Source: an uncultured Eubacteriales bacterium
Lineage (GTDB): Bacteria; Bacillota; Clostridia; Oscillospirales; Acutalibacteraceae
NCBI GenBank assembly: GCA_900316925.1
Contig: ONEU01000119.1
Span: 1 to 12,877 of the forward strand
Reading direction: 5' to 3'
DNA: 12,877 bases
Both the position numbers and the translations under genes were made by a program. The notes under the pieces were generated by a model. That model was not told the DNA's origin, did not search any database, and saw nothing but the letters and a program-made list of their open reading frames with translations. This document shows positions 1 through 7,801 of the stretch, piece after piece (the stretch's first letter is position 1; every line of letters begins with the position of its first letter).

Positions 1-380
1 AATTCGCTGAGGGATAAACCCTGCAGCAATCGATAAACACTAACTTTTCATCATTGTTGACCAACGATTTGCAGGGACATTCAGGCATGTTTTTTTAAAA
101 TTGATTTCCGTGTGCCTGAAAAACGGGGAATTTACGGAAAAAATGATGATTTCCGGAGATACTTTGCTGTCGGTCAGTTCCCGGGGGAAGAGGGGGATCC
201 TCCTGCCTGAGACCGGTGTGTTATGTGCGAAGGGGCGGATGAGCGTCCGGACCGGAAGGAGAGAAGGACGGTCGGTCATCGGGTGATATTTCTCTGCGGG
301 ATGTGTGAAATTCTTTGCCGCGTTTCAAAAATCGGACCGGAAATTTTACAATTTCATCATATAAATAATACGATAAGTAG
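1..380. other. Gene-free upstream region
   Basis: No convincing gene is visible here. Short open frames exist on both strands (for example a minus-strand frame over 40-279 and a plus-strand frame over 101-286), but none has a Shine-Dalgarno sequence at its start and none gives a recognisable protein. A plus-strand frame open from the window edge to a TAA at 34-36 could be the last residues of an upstream gene, but it is too short to judge. The right part (from about 340) becomes strongly AT-rich and leads into the NRPS promoter. The only structural feature I can point to is the inverted repeat at 80-120. Confidence 0.6.
80..120. repeat. 8-bp perfect inverted repeat, 25-nt spacer
   Basis: TTCAGGCA at 80-87 is exactly complementary to TGCCTGAA at 113-120. 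The spacer contains a run of seven T at 90-96. A second, shorter pair (CCCTGC at 19-24 and GCAGGG at 71-76) lies just upstream. The arrangement could be an operator or a degenerate terminator of an upstream gene. The T-run lies inside the loop rather than after the stem, so it is not a standard intrinsic terminator on the plus strand. Function is unknown. Confidence 0.3.
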
Positions 381-409
381 ATGACAATTTTAAAAAAACA
401 TGGTATAAT
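381..409 (+). promoter_or_regulatory. Extended -10 sigma-A promoter of the NRPS gene
   Basis: The -35 box ATGACA (381-386) matches TTGACA at 5 of 6 positions. The -10 box TATAAT (404-409) is perfect and is preceded by TG at 401-402, giving an extended -10 (TGn-TATAAT). The spacer is exactly 17 bp. About 40 bp of AT-rich sequence lies immediately upstream of the -35 box and could act as an UP element. The predicted start near 416 gives a leader of about 100 nt before the NRPS ATG. Such a near-consensus promoter suggests strong or readily inducible expression of a very large enzyme. No repressor gene is visible beside it. Confidence 0.75.
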
Positions 410-506
410 TTGCTAAATATTGGATAATATGCGAAAACTGCTGTCAGAGAATTATGGAAAAACTAATACCATAGTCCGCTGGTGTCGTTTCGCTCATCAT
501 AACAAC

Positions 507-522
507 AGAGGTGTCGATTATG
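507..522 (+). promoter_or_regulatory. Ribosome binding site deciding the NRPS start
   Basis: AGAGGTG at 507-513 is followed by a 6-nt gap and ATG at 520. An in-frame GTG at 511 lies inside this Shine-Dalgarno sequence and has no binding site of its own at proper distance. ATG 520 is therefore the better start, and the protein begins MKHYPLSG. Confidence 0.8.
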
Positions 523-3500
523 AAGCATTATCCGCTTTCCGGAACTGAATACGGTATGTATATCGAGCAGGCTGAAAAGGGGAATACAGCCAACAATCTG
601 TCATTTTGCCTGGAGCTGGACGAGCATGTGGATTTCCAGCGCCTGTCAGATGCCGTGAAGCAGGCGGTGGAGCTGCATCCCGCTCTGAAAACCGCTTTTG
701 CCACCGATTCTTCCGGAGAGGTCTACAAGTATCTTCGTGACTGCGAGGTGCAGGTGCGGGAACTGACGATGGAGAAGTCCGATTTCTATACACTGGTAAA
801 GCCCTTTGATCTGCAAAAGGATATTCTGTTCCGGTTCTATCTCATCCGGAGCAAGGAGTCCTGCTGGTTCTTCTATGACATCCACCATATCGTTTTCGAC
901 GGGACATCCAATGAGATCTTCCTGACGGATATCAATAAACTCTACTACGGCGGAAAGCCCGGTGAAGAGATTTTCGGTGCGAATGAATTTGCACAGGAGG
1001 AAAAACAGCGGGTTCGTTCGGAAGCCTATGATTCCGCCAGGAATTACTATCTGAAGGCCTTTCAGGGCGTGGATACCGATACCTCGATCTTCACGGACCG
1101 CAATAGCCGGGAATCCATCGGAAAGGAATTTGTCTATCCGCTGCGGCGGGTGGATTCTGCCGGTCTCCGCCGTGCTGCGGACCGATTCGGCGTGAAGCTG
1201 AGCACGATCCTGAACGCCGGATTTGCCTATGTGCTGTCGCAGTATGCCGGCAGCGAGCAGGTACTCTATGCGACCGTCTATCATGGCAGGGACAGCCGTC
1301 TGAGCCATTCCGTCGGGATGTTCATCAGGACCTACCCAGTCTGTGCCGATCTGTCGAAGGACCGTGAAATCACAGAGTACCTTGGTTCTATGGATGAGCA
1401 GATTCGTCTGAACCGTGAGAACAGTCTGTTTTCGTATGCGGACTTCTGTGCGGAGACAAAGCTGCGTCCGCAGGTGCTGTTTGCGTACCAGGGGGATCTG
1501 GTCAATACCCTGCCCTTCTGCGGCCGTGAAGTACAGGTGAAACGCCTGCCGATGAAAGATGCCAAGGAAGGATTTGAACTGACGGTCAGACGTGTGGACG
1601 GAGAGTTCCTGGCCTGTGCGGAGTATGACCAGAGCCTGTATGATGACGAGATCATTGCCAATATGCTGGAGAGCTTCGATAAGGTGCTCGATGATATGCT
1701 TCATGTAGAAAAGCTCTCGGAGATCTGTATGCTCACGGATGAACAGCAGAAAAAACTGGACGAGCTGAATCGTGCCGAGGAAATCCGTGATGTAACGGAT
1801 ATCGTTACCATGTTCCGCCGGCAGGCAGCTAAAACTCCCGATCAGACGGCTGTCGTGTACCTCGATCAGACCCTGACTTACAGCGAGCTGGATCAGCTCA
1901 CCGAAAACATTGCCGCCTTCCTGAAACAAAAAGGAATCGGGCGGGGCAAAGTGGTATCGGTGATGATCCCCCGCAGTGAATATATGCCGATCGCATCTCT
2001 GGGTATCCTGAAAACGGGGGCGGCATATCAGCCCCTTGATCCGAGCTATCCGGTGGAGCGTCTGATGTTTATGATCGGAGATGCCGATGCCAGCTATCTG
2101 ATTGCAGACCGTTCATTGATGCAGCGGCTTTTGGGCTATCAGGGGCCGGTGCTGTATATCGACGAGATTCCCGCACTGCCGGATGCTGATCCGGTCGAGG
2201 GGGGACCGCATCCGGATGACCTGTTTATTACCCTGTATACCTCCGGCTCGACCGGTGTGCCGAAGGGCGTCATGCTGGAACACAGGAATCTTGCCTGTTT
2301 CTGCCGGTGGTACCAGCAGTATTTCAAGCTGAACAGCGAGTCCCGTGCGGCTACCCTGTCAAGCTACGGCTTTGACGCCAATATGATGGATCTGTATCCT
2401 GCCCTGACCTGCGGTGCGCAGATTCATATTATCGAAGAGGGGATCCGTCAGGATCTGTTGGCCATCAAGGATTATTTCAGTCAGAACCGCATCACGCACA
2501 GCTTTATGACGACGCAGGTGGGACGCCAGTACGCCGATATCTTCCCGGATGCCGCCTACCCGCATTATCTGATTACCGGCGGAGAGAAGCTCGTGCCGGT
2601 AAAGCCTCCCAAGAACTATCATTTTTATAATGCCTATGGTCCGACAGAGTGTACCATTATGACAAATATCTTCCCGGTAGAGCAGCTTTATGAGCGTGTA
2701 CCGGTAGGCAGGCCGCTGGGACACCTGAAACAGTATGTAGTGGATGCTTTCGGCAGGAGAGTGCCTCCCGGCGTGCACGGAGAACTGATCATTGCCGGCC
2801 CGCAGGTGGGACGCGGTTATCTGAACCGTCCCGACCAGAACGAAAAGTCGTTTATTCCCAACCCGTTCAGTGACGAGGAGGGATATCAGCACGCCTACCG
2901 CACCGGAGATATGGTGCGCCTGCTGAGCAACGGCTGTGTGGATTTTATCGGACGGAATGACGGCCAGGTGAAGGTCAGAGGCTTCCGGATCGAGCTGAGT
3001 GAGGTGGAGGGCATCATACGCCGTTTCCCGGGGATCAAGGATGCCACCGTGCAGGCCTTTGACGATTCCTCCGGCGGCCAGTTCATTGCCGCCTATGTTG
3101 TCTCCGATGAAATCGTGCATCTGGAAGCTCTCGATGCATTTATCTTAGCCAATAAACCGCCGTATGTGGTGCCGGCGGTGACCATACAGCTTGATAAGAT
3201 TCCGCTCACGCAGAACCAGAAGATCAACAAGCGTGCCCTTCCTGTCCCTGAAATACGGGAGGAGGATGTCAAGCCGCCGCAGAATGAGCAGCAGAAGAAG
3301 ATTTTTGACTGCATTGCCCGTGTACTTGGCACAACCTCCTTTGGAATCCATACCGATATCTTTTTTGCCGGACTGACCTCCATCGGAGCGCTTCGACTGA
3401 ACGTGATGCTGTCCAATCTGTTCGATATGCCGGTGTCCCTGAGTGATCTGCGGCGCCATAATACCGTTGTCAGTCTGGAAAAATTCCTTTCCACAGGGAG

Positions 3501-6500
3501 CATGGCCGGAAAATATCCGCTGCAGGACGACTATCCTGTTACCTGTGCACAGGCAAGTATCTTTGCCGCCTGCATGGCTGCTCCGGGCTCTACGGTCTAT
3601 CATCAGCCGTATCTGTTCCGTCTGTCGGACCGTCTGGAGCTGCCCCGTCTGAAACTGGCGGTGGAGGCGGCGATCAATGCCCACCCATATCTGAAAACCG
3701 AGCTGTTCACCGATACGAACGGAGAGCTCCGTGCTGCCCGTCGGGATACTGCGGCAGCGGTGGTAGAGCTGATCCGTACCGATGAGCTGCCGCGCCGCCT
3801 GGTAGAGCCGTTTTCTCTGCTGAACAGCAGGCTCTATCGTGCCCGCATCTATGAGACGAGACAGGGCAGCTTCCTCTATCTTGAATTTCATCAGATCATC
3901 AGCGACCGGGTGAGTGAAGCGGTGATGCTGGAGGATATCAATTCCGCCTATTGCGGCGAGAACCTTACTGCCGAGATCTACACCGGTTATGAAGCGGCTC
4001 TTGACGAGGAGAAATCCCGCAGCAGCGAACAGTACGACAAAGCCAGGGCCTATTTTGACAGTCTTCTGAGTGGTACGGATCCCCGGATGCTGCCGGAAAG
4101 TGATGGCGGCGGCGAGGAAAAATCCACCCAGCGTCTGGTGATCCCTTCCCGGCTGGAGATGGTACCGCTGCGGCAGTTCTGTGAGCAGCAGGGCGTGACG
4201 GAAGAGACCTTCTTCCATTGTGTCTTTGCCTTTGTACTGGCGAAATACTGTTATAAAACAGCAGCCGTATATATCACACACACCAGCGGAAGGGATGATA
4301 AACGCCTGACCCGCGCCGTGTGTATGAGAGGGAGGAACCTCCCGGTATCCTGTGGACTGGACGGCAGCCGCAGCATTGCGGAACTGCTGACGGAGACCGG
4401 TGAACAGCTGGTGAACAGCCGTTTACATAGTGCCTGTTCCTTTGCCGAGCTTTCTCGTGCCTACAAGATTCCGGGAGACGTGGTGTTTGAATTTGAAGGC
4501 GAGCGCTTTGAACAGAATGAGATCGGCGGAGAAAAAGCCGAGAGACAGTCTCTCGGCGGAAATGAAGCCGGAAAACCCTTTGAGATCCATGTGTATCAGA
4601 AGGACGGCAGGACGGAATTTTCCTGCACCTATCGGAGTGACTGGTACAGCGAGGATATGATCCGGGGATTTGTGGCCTGCATGGAGACGGCTGCCAAGGA
4701 ATTTCAGAGTAAGAAGCTGCTCAGTGAAGTCGGTGTGATGACAGCAGCCTCACGCCGCTCGATCCAGAGCTTCAACCATACAGAAACAGAAGTGCCCGCA
4801 GTAGCCAGTCATTCCCTGTTTGAGGATCAGGTGCGCCGCAATCCGCTGAAAACGGCTGTGATCGCCGGCGGGGAAGCCTTTACCTACCAGCAGCTCAATG
4901 AGAGTGCCAACCGGATTGCCCACAGCCTGCTGGAACAGGAGATCGCCCCCGAGGAACCGGTGGCTGTGATGATGCCGAGAGTCGGACTTGTCTATGCCGT
5001 GAACCTTGGCGTCTTAAAGGCCGGCGGAGCATTTGTCCCGCTGTCACCGGAAACCGCGGACACGTCCCTCCTGTCGTTTGTCAGGCAGTCGGGGGCGCGT
5101 TATGTCATCACCACCGCGGCGCTATCAGAAGCCCGGAGCAGGGTGTTGACAGACGCCGGTGTCAGGGTGCTGACCACGGAAGAACTGCTTTCCCATGAGA
5201 ATAAAAAGAATCCCGAAGCTGCTGTTCCCCCGGAGCGTCTCTGCTGCTGTCTGATGTCGGAGGATGCCGACGGCCGGGCAAAAGGAGTGCTGCTGGAGCA
5301 TCATTCCCTTACGAATCTTGTCAACTGGAATCCCCAGAACCTTCAGGCCTGCGGGTTCTGTGATAACATGACGGTTTCCCTGGCAATGGCTGACCTTTCC
5401 TCCGGCGTTTCCGTACTGGAGGGGGCATTGCCTCTCTGCCACAGCGGTACGGTGGCGCTTGCTACAGAGGAGGAACGCAGAGATCCGCAGCTGTTGGCGG
5501 AGATGATGAAGCGGAATGGGGTAGATGTGATGAAATGTACCCCCTTTGAGATAAAGCAGCTGCTGTCTGTTCCGGAGAGCGCCGAGGTGCTCCGTCAGCT
5601 CAAGGCAATAGATATCAGCGGAGGGGTGTTCCGGACATCCCTGTATGACCGGATCCGTGCCGCCGGGATCACGGCAAAGCTGCATCACGGTTACGGAACT
5701 GCGGAAACAACGATGACCGCTGTGATGGAGCATGTGACCGGTGGTACCGTGAAGATCGGCAGACCGCTCTGTAACAGCAAGGCTGCCGTGCTCGATCCCT
5801 ACGGCAACGAACTGCCGCTGAATGTCCCCGGTGAGCTGACCATACTCGGAGAGGGTGTGGGCAGGGGCTATGCGGGGGGTGAAGCCATGACGAAGGAGCG
5901 TTTCGTTACCTGTCAGGGACTGCCTGCCTTCCGCACAGGTGATCTTGCCTGTTGGGGGGAGGACGGAAAGCTGAGGTTCCTGGGCAGACTTGACCGCCGT
6001 GTCCGGCTGCATGGACAGTGGGTCGCTCTGGATGCCGTTGAAGCCGTGATGAATGACCATCCTGCCGTAACCCGCAGCCTGGTGCTGCTGAAAAAGAATG
6101 ATGCAGGGGAGGAATATCTCTGCGCTTATTATACCGCCGCTGGGGAGGCAGAGACGGAGGTCCTGAAAGCTTTTCTGTGCGGACAGCTGGACGGCAGCAT
6201 GGTTCCTGCCGTGTTTGTGCGCCTGGAGGCATTTCCGGTGAATGCCAGCGGAAGGATCAACGAACATGAGCTGACGGAAACGGATTACCGGAAGGAAGAG
6301 TCCGCCTATCATCCCCCCGTGACGGAGCTGCAGCGGAAGCTGTGTGATTATTTTGCAGACGCCCTGGGATGTGACCGGGTGGGCATTGATGATGATTTCT
6401 TTGCCCTGGGCGGTACATCGCTGAAGGTGATGAAGATCGTGATGAGAGCAGCAGCAGAGGAACTGCCCGTTACATTCCGTGATGTGTTGGATCATCCCAC

Positions 6501-7743
6501 GGCAGCCGCTCTTGAGAAGCACCTGCTGCAGGGAGAGCAATCACCGGAAGAGGAGCAGGAGGAAGAAGAGGTGGAGTTTGACACCCTGCTCCGTCACAAC
6601 AGCCTGGAATATATCCGTGAGATACGGCAGGAAAAGTACGGGAATGTCCTGCTGACAGGAGCCACCGGTTTTCTGGGGATCCACGTCCTGAAAAAGCTGC
6701 TGGACAACACGGACAAGACCGTTTACTGTCTCATCCGCCAGGGAAGCCCCGGCGCGGAGGTGAAGCTGCGGAATATGCTGATGTACTATTTTGAAAGCAT
6801 GATGGAGCCGATGTTCAGCAGCCGTGTCAGGGTGCTCGAGGGAGACATCGGCGACAAGGAAAAGGTGCTTTCGCTTGGTTCTTATGATTTTGATACCGTC
6901 ATCAACTGTGCTTCGTGCGTGAAGCAGGAGGCGCAGGATGATCTTCTGGAGCGCATCAACTTCCACGGCGTACAGAACCTGATCGACCTTTGTGTACAGA
7001 CGAACCGCCGATTGGTGCAGATCTCCACGGTCAGTGTGGCCGGTGTGAGTGTGGACGGTCAGATTTCCGCCGATAAGCGGCTGCATGAAAACGAGCTGTT
7101 TTTTGGCCAGAATCTCGACAATAAATATCTCCAGACGAAATTCAGAGCTGAACAGGCAGTGCTCCGTGCCGTGATCCAGGAGGAGCTCAACGGCAGGATC
7201 ATCCGTGTCGGCAACCTGATGAGCCGCTGTGAGGACGGTGCTTTCCAGATCAACTCGGTGACGAGCAATTTTATGAGCTGTCTGCGTTCATACGCGTCTA
7301 TCGGAAAGATATCGGTATCCATGATGGATGAGCTGATCGAATTTTCGCCGGTGGACTGTACGGCAGAAGCCATTGTGACGATGGCGGGAGCGAATCGCAG
7401 CTTTACGGTTTTCCATGCGACCAACGGACATCGTGTGGAGATGGGTGATGTGATCGAAGCCATGAACCGGGTAGGCGTCTACATGGAGATCGTGGATGAC
7501 ATGGAGTATGCGGAAGCCTTCCATACCGTTTTGTCTGACGATCACATGAATAATTACCTGCTGCGGCATATTTCCTGTCTTGCCTCGGATGAAACGGCGA
7601 AGGAGTTCTATATCGGACACGACAATGCCTTTACGGTCAAGGCTCTGTACCGATTGGGCTACAAGTGGCCGATCATCAACGAAACCTATCTAAAAAATGT
7701 CTTTGTGGCTCTGGAGAACCTCGGCTACTTTGACGGCATATAA
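520..7743 (+). CDS. Two-module NRPS with terminal reductase (C-A-T-C*-A*-T-R)
   Basis: A 2,407-aa nonribosomal peptide synthetase ending in an NAD(P)H-dependent thioester reductase that would release a carrier-bound acyl chain as an aldehyde. Residues are numbered from ATG 520. C1 spans ~4-425 with HHIVFDG at 122-128. A1 spans ~430-910: P-loop TSGSTGVPKG 574-583, NAYGPTE around 705, YRTGD 793-797, GRNDGQVKVRGFRIE 811-825, catalytic K901. T1 carries GLTS with attachment Ser954. C2 spans ~1005-1425 but reads HQIISDR at 1124-1130, so the catalytic second His is Gln. A2 spans ~1432-1920 with a destroyed P-loop (SEDADGRAKG, 1580-1589) and Arg1912 for the A10 lysine. T2 is intact (GGTS, Ser1967). 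A Glu-rich linker (~2008-2020) precedes R (~2040-2407), which has TGATGFLG 2046-2053, T2170 and Y2203xxxK2207. The aligned A1 pocket reads D-A-M-Q-I-G-A-I-M-K; I do not assign a substrate. An N-terminal C domain without loading module suggests fatty-acyl capping. The gene is monocistronic; the phosphopantetheinyl transferase must lie elsewhere. Domain calls are firm, product is not. Confidence 0.93.
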   Translation: MKHYPLSGTEYGMYIEQAEKGNTANNLSFCLELDEHVDFQRLSDAVKQAVELHPALKTAFATDSSGEVYKYLRDCEVQVRELTMEKSDFYTLVKPFDLQKDILFRFYLIRSKESCWFFYDIHHIVFDGTSNEIFLTDINKLYYGGKPGEEIFGANEFAQEEKQRVRSEAYDSARNYYLKAFQGVDTDTSIFTDRNSRESIGKEFVYPLRRVDSAGLRRAADRFGVKLSTILNAGFAYVLSQYAGSEQVLYATVYHGRDSRLSHSVGMFIRTYPVCADLSKDREITEYLGSMDEQIRLNRENSLFSYADFCAETKLRPQVLFAYQGDLVNTLPFCGREVQVKRLPMKDAKEGFELTVRRVDGEFLACAEYDQSLYDDEIIANMLESFDKVLDDMLHVEKLSEICMLTDEQQKKLDELNRAEEIRDVTDIVTMFRRQAAKTPDQTAVVYLDQTLTYSELDQLTENIAAFLKQKGIGRGKVVSVMIPRSEYMPIASLGILKTGAAYQPLDPSYPVERLMFMIGDADASYLIADRSLMQRLLGYQGPVLYIDEIPALPDADPVEGGPHPDDLFITLYTSGSTGVPKGVMLEHRNLACFCRWYQQYFKLNSESRAATLSSYGFDANMMDLYPALTCGAQIHIIEEGIRQDLLAIKDYFSQNRITHSFMTTQVGRQYADIFPDAAYPHYLITGGEKLVPVKPPKNYHFYNAYGPTECTIMTNIFPVEQLYERVPVGRPLGHLKQYVVDAFGRRVPPGVHGELIIAGPQVGRGYLNRPDQNEKSFIPNPFSDEEGYQHAYRTGDMVRLLSNGCVDFIGRNDGQVKVRGFRIELSEVEGIIRRFPGIKDATVQAFDDSSGGQFIAAYVVSDEIVHLEALDAFILANKPPYVVPAVTIQLDKIPLTQNQKINKRALPVPEIREEDVKPPQNEQQKKIFDCIARVLGTTSFGIHTDIFFAGLTSIGALRLNVMLSNLFDMPVSLSDLRRHNTVVSLEKFLSTGSMAGKYPLQDDYPVTCAQASIFAACMAAPGSTVYHQPYLFRLSDRLELPRLKLAVEAAINAHPYLKTELFTDTNGELRAARRDTAAAVVELIRTDELPRRLVEPFSLLNSRLYRARIYETRQGSFLYLEFHQIISDRVSEAVMLEDINSAYCGENLTAEIYTGYEAALDEEKSRSSEQYDKARAYFDSLLSGTDPRMLPESDGGGEEKSTQRLVIPSRLEMVPLRQFCEQQGVTEETFFHCVFAFVLAKYCYKTAAVYITHTSGRDDKRLTRAVCMRGRNLPVSCGLDGSRSIAELLTETGEQLVNSRLHSACSFAELSRAYKIPGDVVFEFEGERFEQNEIGGEKAERQSLGGNEAGKPFEIHVYQKDGRTEFSCTYRSDWYSEDMIRGFVACMETAAKEFQSKKLLSEVGVMTAASRRSIQSFNHTETEVPAVASHSLFEDQVRRNPLKTAVIAGGEAFTYQQLNESANRIAHSLLEQEIAPEEPVAVMMPRVGLVYAVNLGVLKAGGAFVPLSPETADTSLLSFVRQSGARYVITTAALSEARSRVLTDAGVRVLTTEELLSHENKKNPEAAVPPERLCCCLMSEDADGRAKGVLLEHHSLTNLVNWNPQNLQACGFCDNMTVSLAMADLSSGVSVLEGALPLCHSGTVALATEEERRDPQLLAEMMKRNGVDVMKCTPFEIKQLLSVPESAEVLRQLKAIDISGGVFRTSLYDRIRAAGITAKLHHGYGTAETTMTAVMEHVTGGTVKIGRPLCNSKAAVLDPYGNELPLNVPGELTILGEGVGRGYAGGEAMTKERFVTCQGLPAFRTGDLACWGEDGKLRFLGRLDRRVRLHGQWVALDAVEAVMNDHPAVTRSLVLLKKNDAGEEYLCAYYTAAGEAETEVLKAFLCGQLDGSMVPAVFVRLEAFPVNASGRINEHELTETDYRKEESAYHPPVTELQRKLCDYFADALGCDRVGIDDDFFALGGTSLKVMKIVMRAAAEELPVTFRDVLDHPTAAALEKHLLQGEQSPEEEQEEEEVEFDTLLRHNSLEYIREIRQEKYGNVLLTGATGFLGIHVLKKLLDNTDKTVYCLIRQGSPGAEVKLRNMLMYYFESMMEPMFSSRVRVLEGDIGDKEKVLSLGSYDFDTVINCASCVKQEAQDDLLERINFHGVQNLIDLCVQTNRRLVQISTVSVAGVSVDGQISADKRLHENELFFGQNLDNKYLQTKFRAEQAVLRAVIQEELNGRIIRVGNLMSRCEDGAFQINSVTSNFMSCLRSYASIGKISVSMMDELIEFSPVDCTAEAIVTMAGANRSFTVFHATNGHRVEMGDVIEAMNRVGVYMEIVDDMEYAEAFHTVLSDDHMNNYLLRHISCLASDETAKEFYIGHDNAFTVKALYRLGYKWPIINETYLKNVFVALENLGYFDGI
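1807..3260 (+). other. Adenylation domain A1 (intact)
   Basis: This is the only adenylation domain of the protein with a full set of core motifs. By alignment to the PheA pocket, positions 235, 236, 239, 278, 299, 301, 322, 330, 331 and 517 correspond to D619, A620, M623, Q666, I685, G687, A705, I713, M714 and K901. D619 indicates an alpha-amino-acid substrate. The remaining lining is mostly small or hydrophobic with one Gln. I do not recognise this code with confidence, so the amino acid is left open. Confidence 0.75.
3532..4780 (+). other. Condensation domain C2 with lost catalytic histidine
   Basis: The domain aligns along its length with C1 of the same protein. The HHxxxDG active-site motif is replaced by HQIISDR (residues 1124-1130, nt 3889-3909). 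The second His, the catalytic one in this family, is Gln, and the final Gly is Arg. The C5 region, SVGMFIRTYP in C1, has become AVCMRGRNLP. The frame is uninterrupted, so the fold is probably kept while peptide-bond catalysis is lost or altered. Confidence 0.7.
4813..6285 (+). other. Adenylation domain A2, degenerate catalytic motifs
   Basis: Overall A-domain layout is recognisable: LKAGGAFVPL, GYGTAETT (1724-1731) and FRTGD (1804-1808). Three core motifs have decayed. The P-loop TSGSTGxPKG is SEDADGRAKG (1580-1589), keeping only the last KG plus one Gly. The A8 hinge RGxRIE is HGQWVA (1831-1836). The A10 lysine is Arg1912 (SGRINE). The pocket aspartate appears to be present as D1625. Known A-domain chemistry makes ATP-dependent activation by this domain unlikely. 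It may be a structural remnant. Confidence 0.7.
6637..7740 (+). other. Terminal thioester reductase domain (intact)
   Basis: An extended short-chain-dehydrogenase-like R domain of about 370 residues. It has the Rossmann motif TGATGFLG (2046-2053), a Ser/Thr-rich strand STVSV (2169-2173) and the catalytic pair Y2203 and K2207 (YLQTK). Enzymes of this family reduce a carrier-bound thioester with NAD(P)H and release an aldehyde, sometimes an alcohol. It is preceded by the acidic linker at about residues 2008-2020. All visible catalytic residues are in place, so release chemistry is expected to work whatever the state of module 2. Confidence 0.85.
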
Positions 7744-7750
7744 ACAGAAC

Positions 7751-7788
7751 AAGCCCCTCATCCTGACTGATTGCGGGATGAGGGGCTT
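7751..7788. terminator. Bidirectional terminator hairpin between convergent genes
   Basis: AAGCCCCTCATCC (7751-7763) pairs perfectly with GGATGAGGGGCTT (7776-7788) in a 13-bp stem with a 12-nt loop. It begins 7 nt after the NRPS stop and ends 13 nt after the stop of the minus-strand lipoprotein. On the plus strand the stem is followed by only a few T. On the minus strand it is followed by GTTCTGTTTATA, which is more T-rich, so termination may be better for the lipoprotein transcript. Confidence 0.8.
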
Positions 7789-7801
7789 CTGCGTGACGGA
7801 T

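Noticed and set aside
40..286. Overlapping short ORFs on both strands upstream of the NRPS
   Set aside because: The starts lack Shine-Dalgarno sequences, the translations look random, and the two frames overlap almost entirely.
3532..6285. Module 2 as a pseudogene with frameshifts
   Set aside because: There is no stop or frameshift, and downstream T2 and R are intact and in frame. The damage is limited to catalytic motifs, which fits a retained non-catalytic region better than a dead gene.
3100..6540. Long minus-strand open frames inside the NRPS (e.g. 3145-4281 and 5125-6540)
   Set aside because: They are antisense shadows of GC-rich coding sequence. Their translations are Gln/His-rich without family motifs, while the plus strand gives clear NRPS motifs throughout.
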